Assembly (NCBI GenBank): GCA_963082875.1
Contig: OY720100.1
Coordinates: 3,038,001 to 3,102,000 of the forward strand
Direction: 5' to 3'
Source of the DNA: Corella eumyota
Lineage: Eukaryota > Chordata > Ascidiacea > Phlebobranchia > Corellidae
DNA length: 64,000 nt
Position 1 is the stretch's first letter, and each line of letters opens with the position of its first letter. Below, in pieces: positions 1 through 12,366 of the stretch. The notes under the pieces were generated by a model. The model saw nothing but the letters and a program-made list of their open reading frames with translations, made no database searches and was not told where the DNA came from. A program made the translations under genes and the position numbers.

Positions 1-95
1 CTCGAAGCCTTCATAGCTCGTTGTCTGTTGTCATTACCGCTATATCACACTATCGGGCCATTATAAATTTTTTAAACAATTTTATTGCTGATTAG

Positions 96-1439
96 GTGGT
101 AAAGCACTTTCTAGCGGCAATGTTTTATCGTGTGTTCACAAATACGATGATGACGCAGATAAGTGGATCGAAACACAACCTATGTTGGTTTCTTTATATG
201 GACATGTTTGCGCATCAACTACAGATAAACTATTTGTTTTTGGGGGAAAACTCGCATCTAAGGTACAGTATATTTTTTGAATGTTATAGATTGTAATTGC
301 CTAATGATTAAACTGCAGATAGTGTTGGCTTAGCAAAAGTTCATACCGTTTTTAGCGCCTCACTTAAGGGCGCTACATCATGAGAGGGTAGGGATCAAAC
401 CAAGAACCTCATTTAGTAAAGCCAAAGGTTCTAACCACTACCTCATGCTGCCAGTTGTGAAAACAAAAAAATTGTTTAATTTTTAGGAGATTGTGAGCAC
501 AGTTTACTTTTTGGAAACATCCTCAAATCAATGGACAGAGGGGAAGAATGTAAATACCCCTCGTTTTTTATCATCTGCAACAACTCTTCGTACTCCTTTG
601 TCGTCTAGAAAAGCCTCTTACTTGGAAACTATTTACATTGTCGGTGGAGTGAGCGACCTGGGCCTTATTGCAAGTGTTGAGGTAACGCAATGGAAATGAA
701 CGAATGATGTTTTAGCACAATAAAATAACGGTTCGGCTAAGAAAAATTCAACAAACATTGTTTTAAACACAGAATTACAATTCTTTTACGAACGAGAGTC
801 GAAATGTAAAGCCAGAATTTCCAGAGGGAAGATGTGCTCAAACACTTACAACAGTCAATGGCAACCTAAGTTTAATAGGAGGTCACGTGACCGAGAGGTA
901 TGTGTACGAAATCAATTGGGTAAAATAGCCTCTTAGTTAGGCAGCCACAGCTTATCTTGCTTTTCTAGCATTTTTTTAATTTGTTTATCCTCGATGTGGA
1001 AAGGTTGACTTTACGACCTAAACATATAGTAATATTTTTTTAACCCGACCCAGTCTCGACTTGCCTTCGACAGTTTAGAATATTATATATTTTAATTGCA
1101 CGTTAATTAAGCTCCCAATTTTATATTGGCATAAGAAAAGTGGGGATTAAACCCAGGACCTAATGTAATGAAGCCAAGTTTTACTACACGAAGTTGTCGG
1201 TAAATCTTCTGCTGTTCTGATTTTATTGCTATAACAAATATTTTTACAGAGGTGAAGATGGCAGATTTGAATCGAAGCAACGACATGACGTTTACTCTTT
1301 AGAAACAAATAACATAAACGGAGACATTCATACAGCGTGGAGAAGAGTGACCAATCAAATACGAGGACTTGAGGGTTTTCAATGCGCATGCGCAGGTTTT
1401 AGAGTCGACCAAACTAGAATTGGAGGGTCTTGCAAATAG
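96..1439 (+). CDS. Kelch-repeat protein, C-terminal part (5' end outside window)
   Basis: Four exons at 96-262, 487-681, 773-897 and 1250-1439 join in frame between AG acceptors and GT donors and end at TAG. They encode the last 224 residues. The protein shows kelch (beta-propeller) signatures: a conserved Tyr and Trp in each repeat (YDDDADKW, ETSSNQW) and strand motifs LFVFGG, IYIVGG and LSLIGG, about one blade per exon. Kelch propellers bind protein partners, often as substrate receptors of cullin-3 ligases when a BTB domain precedes them. Any BTB/BACK part would lie upstream of the window, so the subfamily cannot be named. The tail after the last blade is short and ends in Cys-Lys. SINE fragments sit in the first and third introns. 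The gene converges on the CPT1-like gene. Confidence 0.8.
288..452 (-). repeat. tRNA-derived SINE, partial copy 1
   Basis: Matches the other SINE copies over the central body (cataccgtttttagcgcc, cttaagggcgctac) and the tRNA-like head, which reads right to left. The 3' body seen in fuller copies is missing. It sits in the first visible kelch intron. Confidence 0.6.
978..1202 (-). repeat. tRNA-derived SINE, partial copy 2
   Basis: Carries the SINE tail (tttatcctcgatgtgg), the body (acccagtctcgacttgcc) and a decayed tRNA-like head (ggggattaaacccaggacc). The central box present in other copies is lost. It lies in the last kelch intron. Confidence 0.6.
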
Positions 1440-2022
1440 AACATTTTACGTTAGTTTGCGAACTGTTTTTTCAATGGAAGTATTTTAAACGATTTTATAG
1501 TTACATGCAATTTATAATGGTATATTTTTTACTGAATTATTCTTACTGTTCTATGGTAAATCTTAAACCTAAAACGCTATAAATCTATTTAAATACAACA
1601 ATAATGTCTCTTGAAATGTCTATGACTAATTCAAGCAATTTAAACACCAAAATCTTATTATATACATTTAAAAATTTAATATATTTTTAAATTTAACTAA
1701 AACAATTTAGAGCAATTGTAAGGTAGTTGATAAATTAAGAATATGTAGAATTAAGACAACACTAATTAAATTTAATTAAAATTATTTTGAATTTTACTTA
1801 AAAAACACTAAGCTTGATTAATAGAAAAATTACAAAAAAACAAAAATTTACAATGCATATATTAACGTTATTTACAAATCTAATCTAGCAGGATTAAAAA
1901 AAACAAAACATTTATAAACTTTTCCTATTATTATATACTGCAGTAACTTTTAAAGCATTATTGAGTTTTTGTACAAATTTATACACTTACATAATAAAAA
2001 CAAACGTTGGCTAAAATCTCAT
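1440..2022. other. Intergenic spacer between convergent 3' ends
   Basis: About 580 bp of AT-rich sequence between the kelch stop and the CPT1-like stop, which face each other. It must hold the 3' UTRs of both genes. I see no ORF, structured RNA or clear repeat here. Confidence 0.7.
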
Positions 2023-5000
2023 TTAATGTTTTCCGTTTGCATTGATATCATTACTTTTGGGAATTGGTCGATTAGAGTCGAGCAAATGTTTTATGTCATC
2101 CACAGATTTCTGTAGTTCTTGGCCGAACTCGAATGCTGTGATTGTAGGTCCACTGTTAAAGCAACTGATCAGGCAATTGACTAAAAAAAATGTCAGCTAT
2201 TTTTTTTTTGTATATATCTTTATCCTTGATGTGGGAAGGTTGAATGCGCGACCAAACATAGAGTAACATCAGTTACTCCGACCCAGTATCAAGTTGCCTT
2301 TAGTAGTTTAGGATATTATAGAGATGATAATTGCCAGTAATTATGCTGCTGATTAAGTGCTGGCTCAACAGGAGTTTATACGGTTAATAGCGCCTTACTC
2401 AAGGGCACTACAGCATGAGAGCAGCGGGAATTAAATCCTTGACCTTATTGTGGTGAAACGACCTTATTGTGGTGTAAGTATTCTTACAACTACACCACGC
2501 TGCCGGTGAACCAAAAAAACAAAATTTGTAAAAAAATAAATTTTAATGTCTCAGGTTTAAAGATCAATGCAATATCCAAGTACCAACAAAAAAGGTATAA
2601 AAAATTCACTAACCCTTATTTTCACACATAAAGTAGCTAACTCCATATCCATCCACCCTTTGTGCACCAAACCCTCCCCCAATAGGATCAGTTGTGGCAC
2701 ATTTACCCAACACTGGATCATAACGTAAAGGAGATTGCGAGGTAGAGAGGTGATCAGGTTCAGAAAGACACTTAAATATTAAAACAAAAATTTAAAAACA
2801 ACAAAATTGTTAAAAAAAACACCTACTATATATTTTATTTTTATTAATTTTTAAATAATGTTACATTTTAAATTATAAACAACAATAAAAATCTGTAAAA
2901 TTTGTATAATGGAGCTTATTGAACAATATACATATGTATGTTCAATTAATAGCCCTTTAAAATACACAAAACTATCGTTTGCGGTGCACGGGCAAATTAT
3001 TTCTGCCAAATATCAGTTAAGAGTTGCAATCATATTTTAACAATTGAAATCCTGATTTTAGGGCTGATTATTGACTAGTGTATATAATGTACTAAATAGA
3101 TAAACAAATAGAATTTACCTTAAATTTAAATATGTCCGGTAGTTTTCCAGTAAACTTGCCAGCCAAATAAAGCCCCAAAAGATGACGATCAACTGCTTTA
3201 CCATCCATCACTTCAAACTTGTAATTAGTTTGATATTTGATTCCAGTTTTCAAATGGGATATTTTTACTACATCTTTTACTCCAGAATCATAAAAACTCT
3301 ACAAAAGATTTTTTTTAAATTTAATTTCCAATTTTTAACACCAAGATGATTTAAATGACATTTACCTTTACAAAATCTATTGAGCTCTGAGAAACAGGTC
3401 GAATTGTCTCAGTTCTACCTTTCTTGAACAACCTTGATAAAAAAAATTTTTTATATAAAACTGACAACAGTTTAACAAATTTTAGTCAAGATTGTTTATT
3501 TTTGGCAACTCGTTAAAAATTTAAATAAATTGTTAATTTTTAAATGAGCACCTTGTTGCCCCAGTTTCATAAGTTTTAGGGATGCCTTTGTGTAGTCTGT
3601 AGTAAGTAAGTTGTAATGCCATCTGCATGTAACCATCTGGACTTACTCGGTTTTCTTTCATAAATTTTTTGCCTTTGTTAAGAAAGTAAACGCAAGTATC
3701 TATATCATCAGCCTTTTAACAAAAAAAAAATTATATTTCAAATAAAAAAAACTTTTATTTATAAAAAAAAACACTTTTATATATCAAATAAAAAAAACTT
3801 TTACATATCAAAAAAAAAATTTTGTGCATTTTAAACATGTTAAAATTTCCCATTAATTTTAATACCAACAAAACAAAATTTAAAATACTTACTAATATTT
3901 TCCAATCTTTTTCCGCTTTTTCAATATCACTTTTAAATTGGTCAATTTTCCAGGTTAATAGATCAGGTTTAGGTACTTGAGTATGCTGATTGTAACCACG
4001 ATGTGTTGCATTTCCATTTGAATCAAACATTTTGTAGTGAAAAGCATATTCCCACATCCTTCCTGCAATCTGTAATTTAAAAAGTAAATATAGATTTTTT
4101 TATAATTATTAATAAAATATAAATAACCTATTCAAGCAGTTAGGGCACCAAACATTTACAGTTTTCTAAATGATAAAGTTACAAGTTTAGTATATATGCT
4201 TTTTTTAACTTTATGAGTTTTTTAATTTAAATACAATTAGAAAACAATCTTTAGTCATCTATAAATTGTGGCAAATAATATGACGTTTACAAATAAAAAG
4301 CCATCTTTAATAATTTAAATATATACAGAAGAACGTAAACACTAACTTTTTAAAACATGTTTAAACAAATATTTTTATAAAATTTAATCATGGACAATAT
4401 AAATTGTTAAAAAGAAATACAAAGTTTAAACATACAGTTGCTTCAGCAGTAGTATGTTCAACATTGTAGCCATGAGCTCCATTTTTCTTTATAACTAGAG
4501 TCATTGATTTATCAAACCAGCGGTTATATCCATTTCCAGTCAAATATTCATGAAATTCTTCACTATTATTCTGCACAAAATCGTAGTCAATTAAAATCTT
4601 ATTATAAAAATGAAAAAAGATAGGCCTATCCTATAGCCTGTATATAAGTAAGCATTTACTTTTGGAGAGTCCTCATCTAATGCAACACAAAACACAGCGG
4701 TTTCAACAATCTTCATACTTCTTGCATTTCCCTCATCTTTTATCATTTCTTCCCGAATCTGCATAATCATTAAATGTTTAATTAAACCTTAAATTTTTTT
4801 ACATTTATTTATCCTTGATGTCGGAAAATCGACTTTACGACCCAAACATAAAGTAACATCTGTTAACCTGACCCAATCTTGAGTTGACCTTGTCAGCTTG
4901 GGACATTATATGATTTTATTGCCCAGTAATTAAGCTGCTGATTAAGTATTGGCTCAGCAGAAGTTTATACCATTTATAGCACCTTACAGGGTGCTACAGC

Positions 5001-7672
5001 ATAAGAGCAGTCGGTGTCAAACCCAGGACCTTATGTAGTGAAAAAAACACAAGTGTATCACATTCAAGCTAACTGATTTACTGGTTTAAATATAACATAT
5101 TGGATTTAAAAACTTACTTTGGCCCATTCTGTCCTGTTCATTGTGGTAAAAATGGCAGGAGTTGGGCAAGATGACGGATTTAACTCCGAATCTTTGACGA
5201 TTAGTTCCAGTTGATCCTGGATTTCTCTGGGAGTCAGCAAGGATTCTTTTCCATTTTCTTCAGTGGAAAACAGGTCGAGTTTGTACATTTTACCTTTTCT
5301 AAACACACAAAAATATATTCAAAAATTTTAGAATTTAAACTTTTAAAGATATTGACAAAAATAATACAATTTTGTGTTTTATCTTTATTTAAATTTAGTT
5401 TTCAAGTCAAAATTAAAATAGCATGTTTTAAATAAATTTTTTTTTGGGTGAGGTATCATAAAAAACACTCACTTAAACACAACAATGTGTTTTCCCCCAG
5501 GATATCTCTTTAATTCATCAATTTCAACACCAGGAACTCGAGTTGTCGAACAAACATATTTGTAACGTTCACAACATAATGGAATAAAACCTTGAATCAT
5601 CATGTTTCGAAGCTAAATAAAATTAAGTTCTAATTAAAAAAAAATAAATACACAATATTACAAATTTTTTAAGTGCATAATGAACCCTTGGATCTTTTAA
5701 TAAAAATAAGTTTAAATTTTTAAAATAAAATGTTAAGGCCATATTAAAATATTAGTATGTTATAATTTACACTACATACATTTCCAGCTTCAAGTAAAGC
5801 CTTGTATTCCATAAAGCACTGAGTAATACCGGCAGCTTGACCTAGCTGATGATTGTCAGATTTACTGTAGACAAAGTCAGCATCTCCAAGACAAGCAAAA
5901 TTCGAGTGCACTAAAATTATATAAAAACAAATCAAAATATATCAGACAAAATCATCAAATTGTATTAAATTTCCTTAAATAATATAGTTGGGCAAAGATC
6001 AATAAAAAATAAAGTAAACATTTAAAATACCTGGGATTGGGGAGCGGCCAGCTAAGTAAACATATTTGTCCCATAATTCGTCTAACCAGTTATCTTCAGT
6101 ATCGTATCTAACATAAAAGTATTATGAATTTAACAGCGAACCAGAACAATTATATGTTTTATATTACTCTGTAAGGCAGGATGTTTAAACAAAGGTTAGG
6201 GTAACAATGCCATATGTTATAACAACTATAAATAATTTATAACAACAACAAAAATTAATCATTGCATTGTTAGATAAATGAATTTTGCAACATTTATTAT
6301 TAAATACCGTATTGTAAATTATAAGTTAAAGTTTAAATTAAAAATAATTTTAAAAAAAATAATATTTTGAACTTTAAATACAATAATTAATGTACTTTGC
6401 ACTAGAATTTAACCAACTTACACAAATATTTTTACAAAATATATATTGTGGTTATCTAGTAGTAGTTAAAAGTCCAAAGACCAATCTTTATCAAACATAA
6501 AAAACATTAAAGTTTACATATAGCCAATAAACAAACAGTTGTGACCTTCATTTAAACAAAACATATAAACTATATAGGTTATAAAAACCTTGAAAAAACA
6601 TTAAAGGGGGCGGGTGTATTAACATGCTTTTCTCAAAGTGATTTAATAAATATTCATTGATTTTTTGACCTTCAGAGTAAGCATGAAGGGTAAAATACCA
6701 AACAATCCCTCAAACCAAACAATTCGTACACAACATGTTAGGCCTATAGTTATTACTGAACATTTAAAAATAATATATATATATGATATAATATAATATT
6801 CAAAAAAAAAAACCTTTGCTGTAGTATTTTTTGCAAAGCAGGTCCTTCATTAGATTGAAATTCTTTCATTGCTTCTTCAAAGGACAAAAATTCTTTAGGG
6901 CTCAAAAGAGGTTTGACCATTTTCAAAGTCCTGATAAATTTAACTGAAGTTAATATACAAATATACATCAATTCATTAAAAAAATGTGTTGATATGTTAA
7001 TGTGATAATTTAATATTTAGGTACAGTATCACACTAACAAAACACTATTTAAAAGGGGTATTAGGCCTTTTTGAGTGCAAATGGTTTACTTTTTACAAGT
7101 GTCTTCCAATCTTGGTAATGGAAATCGGGGCAAATAATCCTGAAGTTCGAACAATTTGTTTTTCTTTGGCATCAGTGTAGAAAGTAACAGGCCCCATGCT
7201 TTAGATTTTTTGCTCTTTGGATTGAACAGCCACCCTCTATAAGTAAATACATTCAATTTTAAGGTGTGAAGTCTAATACACATATAAATGTCCACTACAT
7301 CAGTACAGATATACACGATAACATCCTTTATAAAAAAGAATTTAGTAATAATTTATTTTTGGACAACTTCAAATGTACAAAAAATGGTTTTGAAATTATG
7401 ACACTTTATTTGACCTTAATACTTTAATAAGTTATTTTTTGTTACCTGTATGTAAGCAAGGACTTTATCAATCTCCATCTTATCCATTGCGCCAACCCAT
7501 ACCCAGAAACTCCAACCAGTAAACCAAGTAGTGCAGCTGCAAGTTTATTGTCACCAATAACATCGCTTCTTGAAAAATAACTGGACAACAATTTTTCTAT
7601 ATTCGTGTTGCAAACACCAAATAAAACTGCAGTCGTTACACCCGTTATTCCAAACGGTAGCAATTTTTCCAT
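2023..7672 (-). CDS. Carnitine O-palmitoyltransferase 1-like, short N-terminus
   Basis: CPT1 transfers long-chain acyl groups from CoA to carnitine at the mitochondrial outer membrane, the committed step of fatty acid import. Fifteen exons (7446-7672, 7090-7236, 6814-6930, 6031-6107, 5780-5910, 5473-5612, 5118-5298, 4660-4758, 4436-4570, 3893-4069, 3552-3712, 3366-3432, 3119-3298, 2614-2770, 2023-2180) give 717 aa in one frame. Two membrane segments (about 5-22 and 44-62) are followed by the family motif GWLFNP. Catalytic His412 lies in NVEHTTAEAT, the carnitine-site motif TETIR at 538-542, and GGGFG near the C-terminus. Vertebrate CPT1 has about 47 residues before the first membrane segment; here there are about 4. 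An in-frame TAA lies 18 nt before the ATG with no AG between, so this start is firm. The third exon's donor (GTTTTT) is weak. Two membrane segments argue against CPT2, CRAT or ChAT. Confidence 0.9.
2208..2505 (-). repeat. tRNA-derived SINE, near-full copy 3
   Basis: Tail (tatccttgatgtgggaagg), body (acccagtatcaagttgcc), central box (cttactcaagggcactaca) and tRNA-like head (actacaccacgctgccgg) are all present. The head holds a short internal repeat of accttattgtggtg. It lies in the last CPT1-like intron. Confidence 0.75.
4797..5085 (-). repeat. tRNA-derived SINE, copy 4
   Basis: Tail, body and central box are well kept (acccaatcttgagttgacc, gggtgctacagcataagag). The tRNA-like head is recognisable at caaacccaggacctt but decayed beyond it. 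It lies in a CPT1-like intron, about 30 bp from the next exon. Confidence 0.7.
6108..6813. other. Long CPT1-like intron
   Basis: The longest intron of the CPT1-like gene (706 bp). It is AT-rich and I see no gene, SINE or structured element in it. Confidence 0.6.
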
Positions 7673-8256
7673 GTTTTTTGTTTTTATTTAACCCACACTC
7701 TTTTTTGATTCTAAATCACAACACACAGAGGTATGTTACCTGACTGTAAGGTGAATAGGCGTCGCAGATATAAATGTTTAGTTTAAATTAACGCCGAAAA
7801 CGTTAAGTCCAAAGTCCATAAGGGATAGAAGGGGGCGTTTTCGTACGACTCTTTTGTTAAATTTAGCTAGCTAACCGTCTAGTTACAAATCAAACGTAAT
7901 CTTTGTAACTTTACGCTGCACTTCCTTTTATTTAAATCAGTTTTGTTGAAGCACTCGCACTACATAAGGTTATAAAAATTTATTTATTCTACTAAATTAA
8001 CACGTAGATAAATTTTTATGGTTGGCTACTAAATAGAACAAGGCGGGCAGTTACTTGCAACAGGCTTATTTTAATGCGCTATTTCCTTCCTTATATAGAA
8101 CTACCAAGTATCTTATGGAATATCTGAGAACACGTGGCGTATACTTTACAACTGCATTAGCTTGAGGGCATATTAACTGCCTGCTAGTTTCAAATTTTTA
8201 TTTTTGTTATATATAAAACTATTTTTATTCAACGTGAAGAAATTTTACAAAGCATT
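7673..8256. other. Spacer between MRS2 (upstream) and CPT1-like (downstream)
   Basis: 584 bp separate the MRS2 stop from the CPT1-like start on the same strand. This is long for an ascidian operon, so it more likely holds the MRS2 3' UTR and a promoter for the CPT1-like gene. It is less AT-rich near 7730-7860. No ORF or repeat was recognised. Confidence 0.5.
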
Positions 8257-8289
8257 TCACAAAAAAATTTTACAAAGCATTTTCACAAA
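8240..8289. repeat. Tandem duplication over the MRS2 stop codon
   Basis: Two near-identical units of about 25 bp (core attttacaaagcattt-cac) lie end to end and differ by a 1-bp indel. The MRS2 stop codon falls at the junction. Confidence 0.8.
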
Positions 8290-11200
8290 TTTCGTAAACA
8301 GAAAATCATCATTGCACTGTTTGCTATTTATTAATATGGCAGAGGTTGCAAATGTTCTTTTGTGCTGGGGACGGATAAATTTAAACCAGTCTTTTCCTCC
8401 AATTGGTTGGTTTAAAGACTTCATTTTGTTTGGAACTCTGTCTAGATTATTAAATTGATTGCCAACATAGCTGTGTTTATAAATTGAATCATTTTTTATT
8501 CTTGGTTGATAAAAGTTGTTCGCTTCACTTTCTACTTCAGAAAGTATGCCGCTGTTGTTATTTAAATAATTTCCACCATTTGGAATTTTGTCTCCAAACT
8601 TTATAATAGATTGAAATGAAGAAATAGTTTCAGGCAGTGGCAATTTTCTATCCATAAAAATGTCTTTAGGGTTAGATTCCCCTGTAGGTTTATCTTTTTT
8701 TTTACATTTATTTGAAGACTCTTGACCAGATCCAGAATTTGCTGAATACTGAAAGAAAATAGTTTTGGGTAAAACAAAATATTTCGTAAAATAATTTGTA
8801 CTCCAATTAGAAAATTAACTCACTTTATCAAACACTGAAATTAAACTTGGCCTTCTTTTTAATAATTTTAACAACTGCCACCACATGAGGCCAGCTCCCA
8901 TAAACATTGCTGATGTTACCGACCAAAATGCAACAGTGTTCTGTAGAAAAACTATTTTAAATACTGACAAAATTTTTTTAAATTTTTGATAGCTAATTTT
9001 TTTGCTCACCTCTTCCCAAGAGGACTCTAAATTCATTCCAAAAGCCATTCCCAGCATACCAAACAATGTACAAGAAAACATTCCCATTGTCAAGCGCAAT
9101 TCCAATTGTAGCAGAAAATTACGATGACTAAAAACAAAAATATTTTTAAGGAAAATACAAACTTTTAAGGTTATATGAAATTTACCTGTCCAAATTAATA
9201 AGAATTGCAGTATTCGAGTTTTCTATTGCTTCTTTTAATTCGGATACTTGGTTGGCTATTTCTTCAGCCTAAACATTGTTTTATGAATTTTAAATTAATA
9301 CTTAAAAAAACATTAAATTATAACTTATTACATACAATAATTTATTAAAGGTTAATAGGAATTTAAGCGTCATGCTTCCTATAGTTTTACTTTTTATTAT
9401 CTTATTAATTTTTAGTGTCATTACCTTTCCTTAACTTATTTAAAAACTGTTGTAAATTAAAAAAATTATAAGCTTACATCCTTGAGAAAGGAATCCAAAA
9501 GTGTCTCCATTTCATCTTGTAAATTAAGTTTGTATTTTTGATGATGGTAAGTCTTGGTAGGATTCATGTTTAGGTTGAATCTTTTCTTGTTGTTTGAGAA
9601 TTCTTTTACATCTTCTGATTGGTCAAATTCTTCTTCAAAGGGTTTAAAAATGAATGCATCATAATCACTTCTACAATAATAAAATCAGAACAATATTAAA
9701 ACTTAAACAGCAAAAAAAATACGTATATACAAAACTTATTAAAATCTTTTTAACAAAAATATATCGTAAAAATATAACAAAAACTGGATATCTAGGACAA
9801 TTAATTGTTTCCATTTTAAATTAGATTTAGAAAAAATGGAACATTTTTATTTATAATTTTAATACCTAGTAGTATTTTCTCCATTCACACTGATGCAAAG
9901 ATCTCGTATTTCCTCTTCACTTTCTAAAATTTCTTCAATCATTTCACAGAATTCTCGCACATATGTAGAAAATGTGTTCAGACTAAAAAATAATTTAAAC
10001 ATTAGTGAATGCCAACTTAAGCTATTTTGGATCAATAATAGAAATAGTCCAGAGAATTAATTTAGTTTTTTTCAAAGAAAAATTGATTTGCCTTCTCTCC
10101 TTCTTTTTGTGCCTTTTTACATCAGGGATTATTAAAACATGTACGCAACAGTAAGATGTATTGGTTAAAACACTAGCATTTCTGCATAAGGATCCTGGGT
10201 TTAATTTCTGATAGTTTTATGGAATAGGACTTTATAACCAATACAACCCGAAAACTAATCGGTAATTATCAAGCAATTAATACAATAATTATCAAGCAAT
10301 TAATACAATATTCCAAGTTAAGACTAGGCTGAGGTAATAAAATAAAAACCTTTTTTTTGATTTATATACCTTGCACTGTGTTTTAATAAAACATGAACTC
10401 TTGATCTATCTACTTCCATATTAGAGGGATCAGTTAACTCAGCCAGAAGTTTTCTTATGTCAGGTTCTAATTTTGCCAAATTGTAGGTTAGGTTGGCAAG
10501 CTAAAAAATTTCAAATGTTACCTGTCTTGTGTAGCCTATTAATTAGTAACTAAAAAATACAAGCAGTCTAGACTAGGTATTTTTTAAAAGAGTTAAAACA
10601 CTTATAAGCCTTTCAGGTGTTTTAAAAATATTTTGAATCCAATATTTTTTTAGGACACGTAATATTTTACCGTTGAAGTTAGAATTCCCTCTAATGCTCT
10701 ATACTCAAGTGGAAGATTGTGAGTGTAAAGAACAGATCCAGTTAAAAATATTGGAAGATCTTTCCAAAAAGTGGCCACCTCGTTTTCTTGTTCAACTATA
10801 TCAATATTGGGATCAAGAGGTGGATCAATTAAGAGAACAACATCAGGACAAATAATTGCCTTTAGTTTCTTAAATGTAGAAATATGTAAACTTTATAAAA
10901 TTTTATTGGAAACTAAACAATTATCTTTGGTAGTCTGAAAAACTACCCTTGGATAATTAAAATTCACAATTTTTTTATTATAACTGCCCTAGACAAGACA
11001 AACAGTCATACTTACAGGATAGCATTTTTTAAGTTTAAAATATATGGGGATTTAAGGTTAATATATAAGCACTTGTCCTAACACAGTGAATTTATAAATA
11101 CTATAAGATGCAAACAAATGCAAATAAAATATATATATACCTGAAATCTGATTATAATAAGTCGATTTCTGGAAACAAGCATGTTACTATGCTGAAACCG

Positions 11201-11845
11201 CAGATCTTGAACAGTTAAGCCAAGTTCATTATATAAAGATGTTTTTGTTACATCTAAAAAAAAATAATTTAAAAGTAATTAAACAAAGTAGAATTTAAAA
11301 TTAAAGCTAAATTTATTTCTGTTACCATAAATGTTTCTTGATCCAGTAGAATCCACACAAAACTAAAATTCAAAATAATTTTGAACTAAAAATTAACTTA
11401 AAGTAACTATTTAACTTAAGAAGGGAGTAAGTTATAAAATATAAAGTTACTTACAATCCGAAACTTTGACGATTTCTTTTGCATAACACTTTGGTATTTT
11501 AATCTATCAACTGAAAATGAAATAAAGTAAAAAAATTAAATATTTTTTGCCAGTCTTATTTAGATTATTGCATAATTTTGTTGCCAAAACCTGGTATGCA
11601 TGTGCAAAACAACAGCAAATTAAAAGGTGATTTTTTTGTAAATGGCTAAATAATTAAAAAAATTTAAAATTAATTATTTTATCCTGTTTAGGCAAATAAG
11701 TTAAATAACATTACATAATAGCTTTGTTTTTAATTAAAAACAAAAAAATCAAGTTATATGCCATACCTTGTATTAGTCTTTTACATGTTTTTTGAATAAC
11801 TTTTAATGTTGGACTATGAAACAAACAAAAACTTGTTTTAAGCAT
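8257..11845 (-). CDS. MRS2: MRS2-type mitochondrial magnesium channel
   Basis: MRS2 forms a pentameric Mg2+ channel of the inner mitochondrial membrane, related to bacterial CorA. Twelve exons (11767-11845, 11455-11510, 11326-11362, 11141-11253, 10671-10859, 10370-10500, 9866-9982, 9478-9670, 9186-9268, 9010-9127, 8824-8940, 8257-8748) give 574 aa in one frame. The signature Gly-Met-Asn is at 363-365 at the end of the first membrane helix (about 344-364), followed by ESSWEE and a second helix (about 375-396). The matrix domain shows LRFQHSNMLVSRNRLI and a helical stretch typical of the family. The N-terminus is rich in Lys, Ser and Thr without acids, as in a mitochondrial presequence. Human MRS2 is about 443 aa; the excess is an insert in exon 8 and a 163-residue last exon. 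A 5-codon upstream ORF overlaps the start. Divergent from BICD. Confidence 0.92.
10140..10340 (+). repeat. tRNA-derived SINE, decayed copy on the plus strand
   Basis: The head reads left to right (ttggttaaaacactagc, ggatcctgggtttaattt), followed by a shortened body. The orientation is opposite to most copies in the window. It holds a 23-bp tandem duplication. It lies in an MRS2 intron. Confidence 0.55.
10264..10310. repeat. 23-bp tandem duplication
   Basis: The unit aattatcaagcaattaatac plus three bases occurs twice in direct succession without a mismatch, inside the decayed SINE copy. Confidence 0.85.
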
Positions 11846-12366
11846 GTCTTTTCATTTAAATGCTAAAAACGTAAAATGTAAACAAAGTGTAAAATAAAAT
11901 CTAACAACACATGTGTGACTTGACCACCAACGGCTCTCTTTGACAATTTCCTTATTAGGGGGTTTTATAAAGCTTATTTTATGTAAACTTTTTGTTAAAA
12001 TAAACCCTTTTTATGAACTAGTAAACGGAGTTTTGAAAATGTTTTAATATCAAAGCATTAGTATTAAATGTTTGACAAATATTAAACAAGTATAAAAAAT
12101 ATTAAATCCTTAATAACATTGGCCGTAAGGGTGCACTAAAGAGCTAATAATTTAAATTGTATGTTGTGATAAATATTTCATTTGTATTATTGCTACCGCA
12201 GCCTGTCAGCGAGTTTCGTTGTCTATGCCTGTGCTCATTATTTACCTTTGTTTACCAACAAAAAAGCAAAAAAAGAACTAGTTTTGTATACATAGAGGAA
12301 GCATAAGTAAAACTAGTCTACTTTTAAAAACATTATGTTAGCTGTTTTATAGTTAATGAAAGGAAA
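11846..12366. promoter_or_regulatory. Divergent promoter region of MRS2 and BICD
   Basis: About 520 bp separate the two start codons, which point away from each other, so both promoters must lie here or in overlap. An inverted CCAAT (attggccg) is near 12118. Strong 3' splice-site sequences precede both starts (ttttatag at about 12344-12351 for BICD, TTTTTAG just before the MRS2 upstream ATG), compatible with a spliced leader or a leader exon. No TATA box is obvious. Confidence 0.5.
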
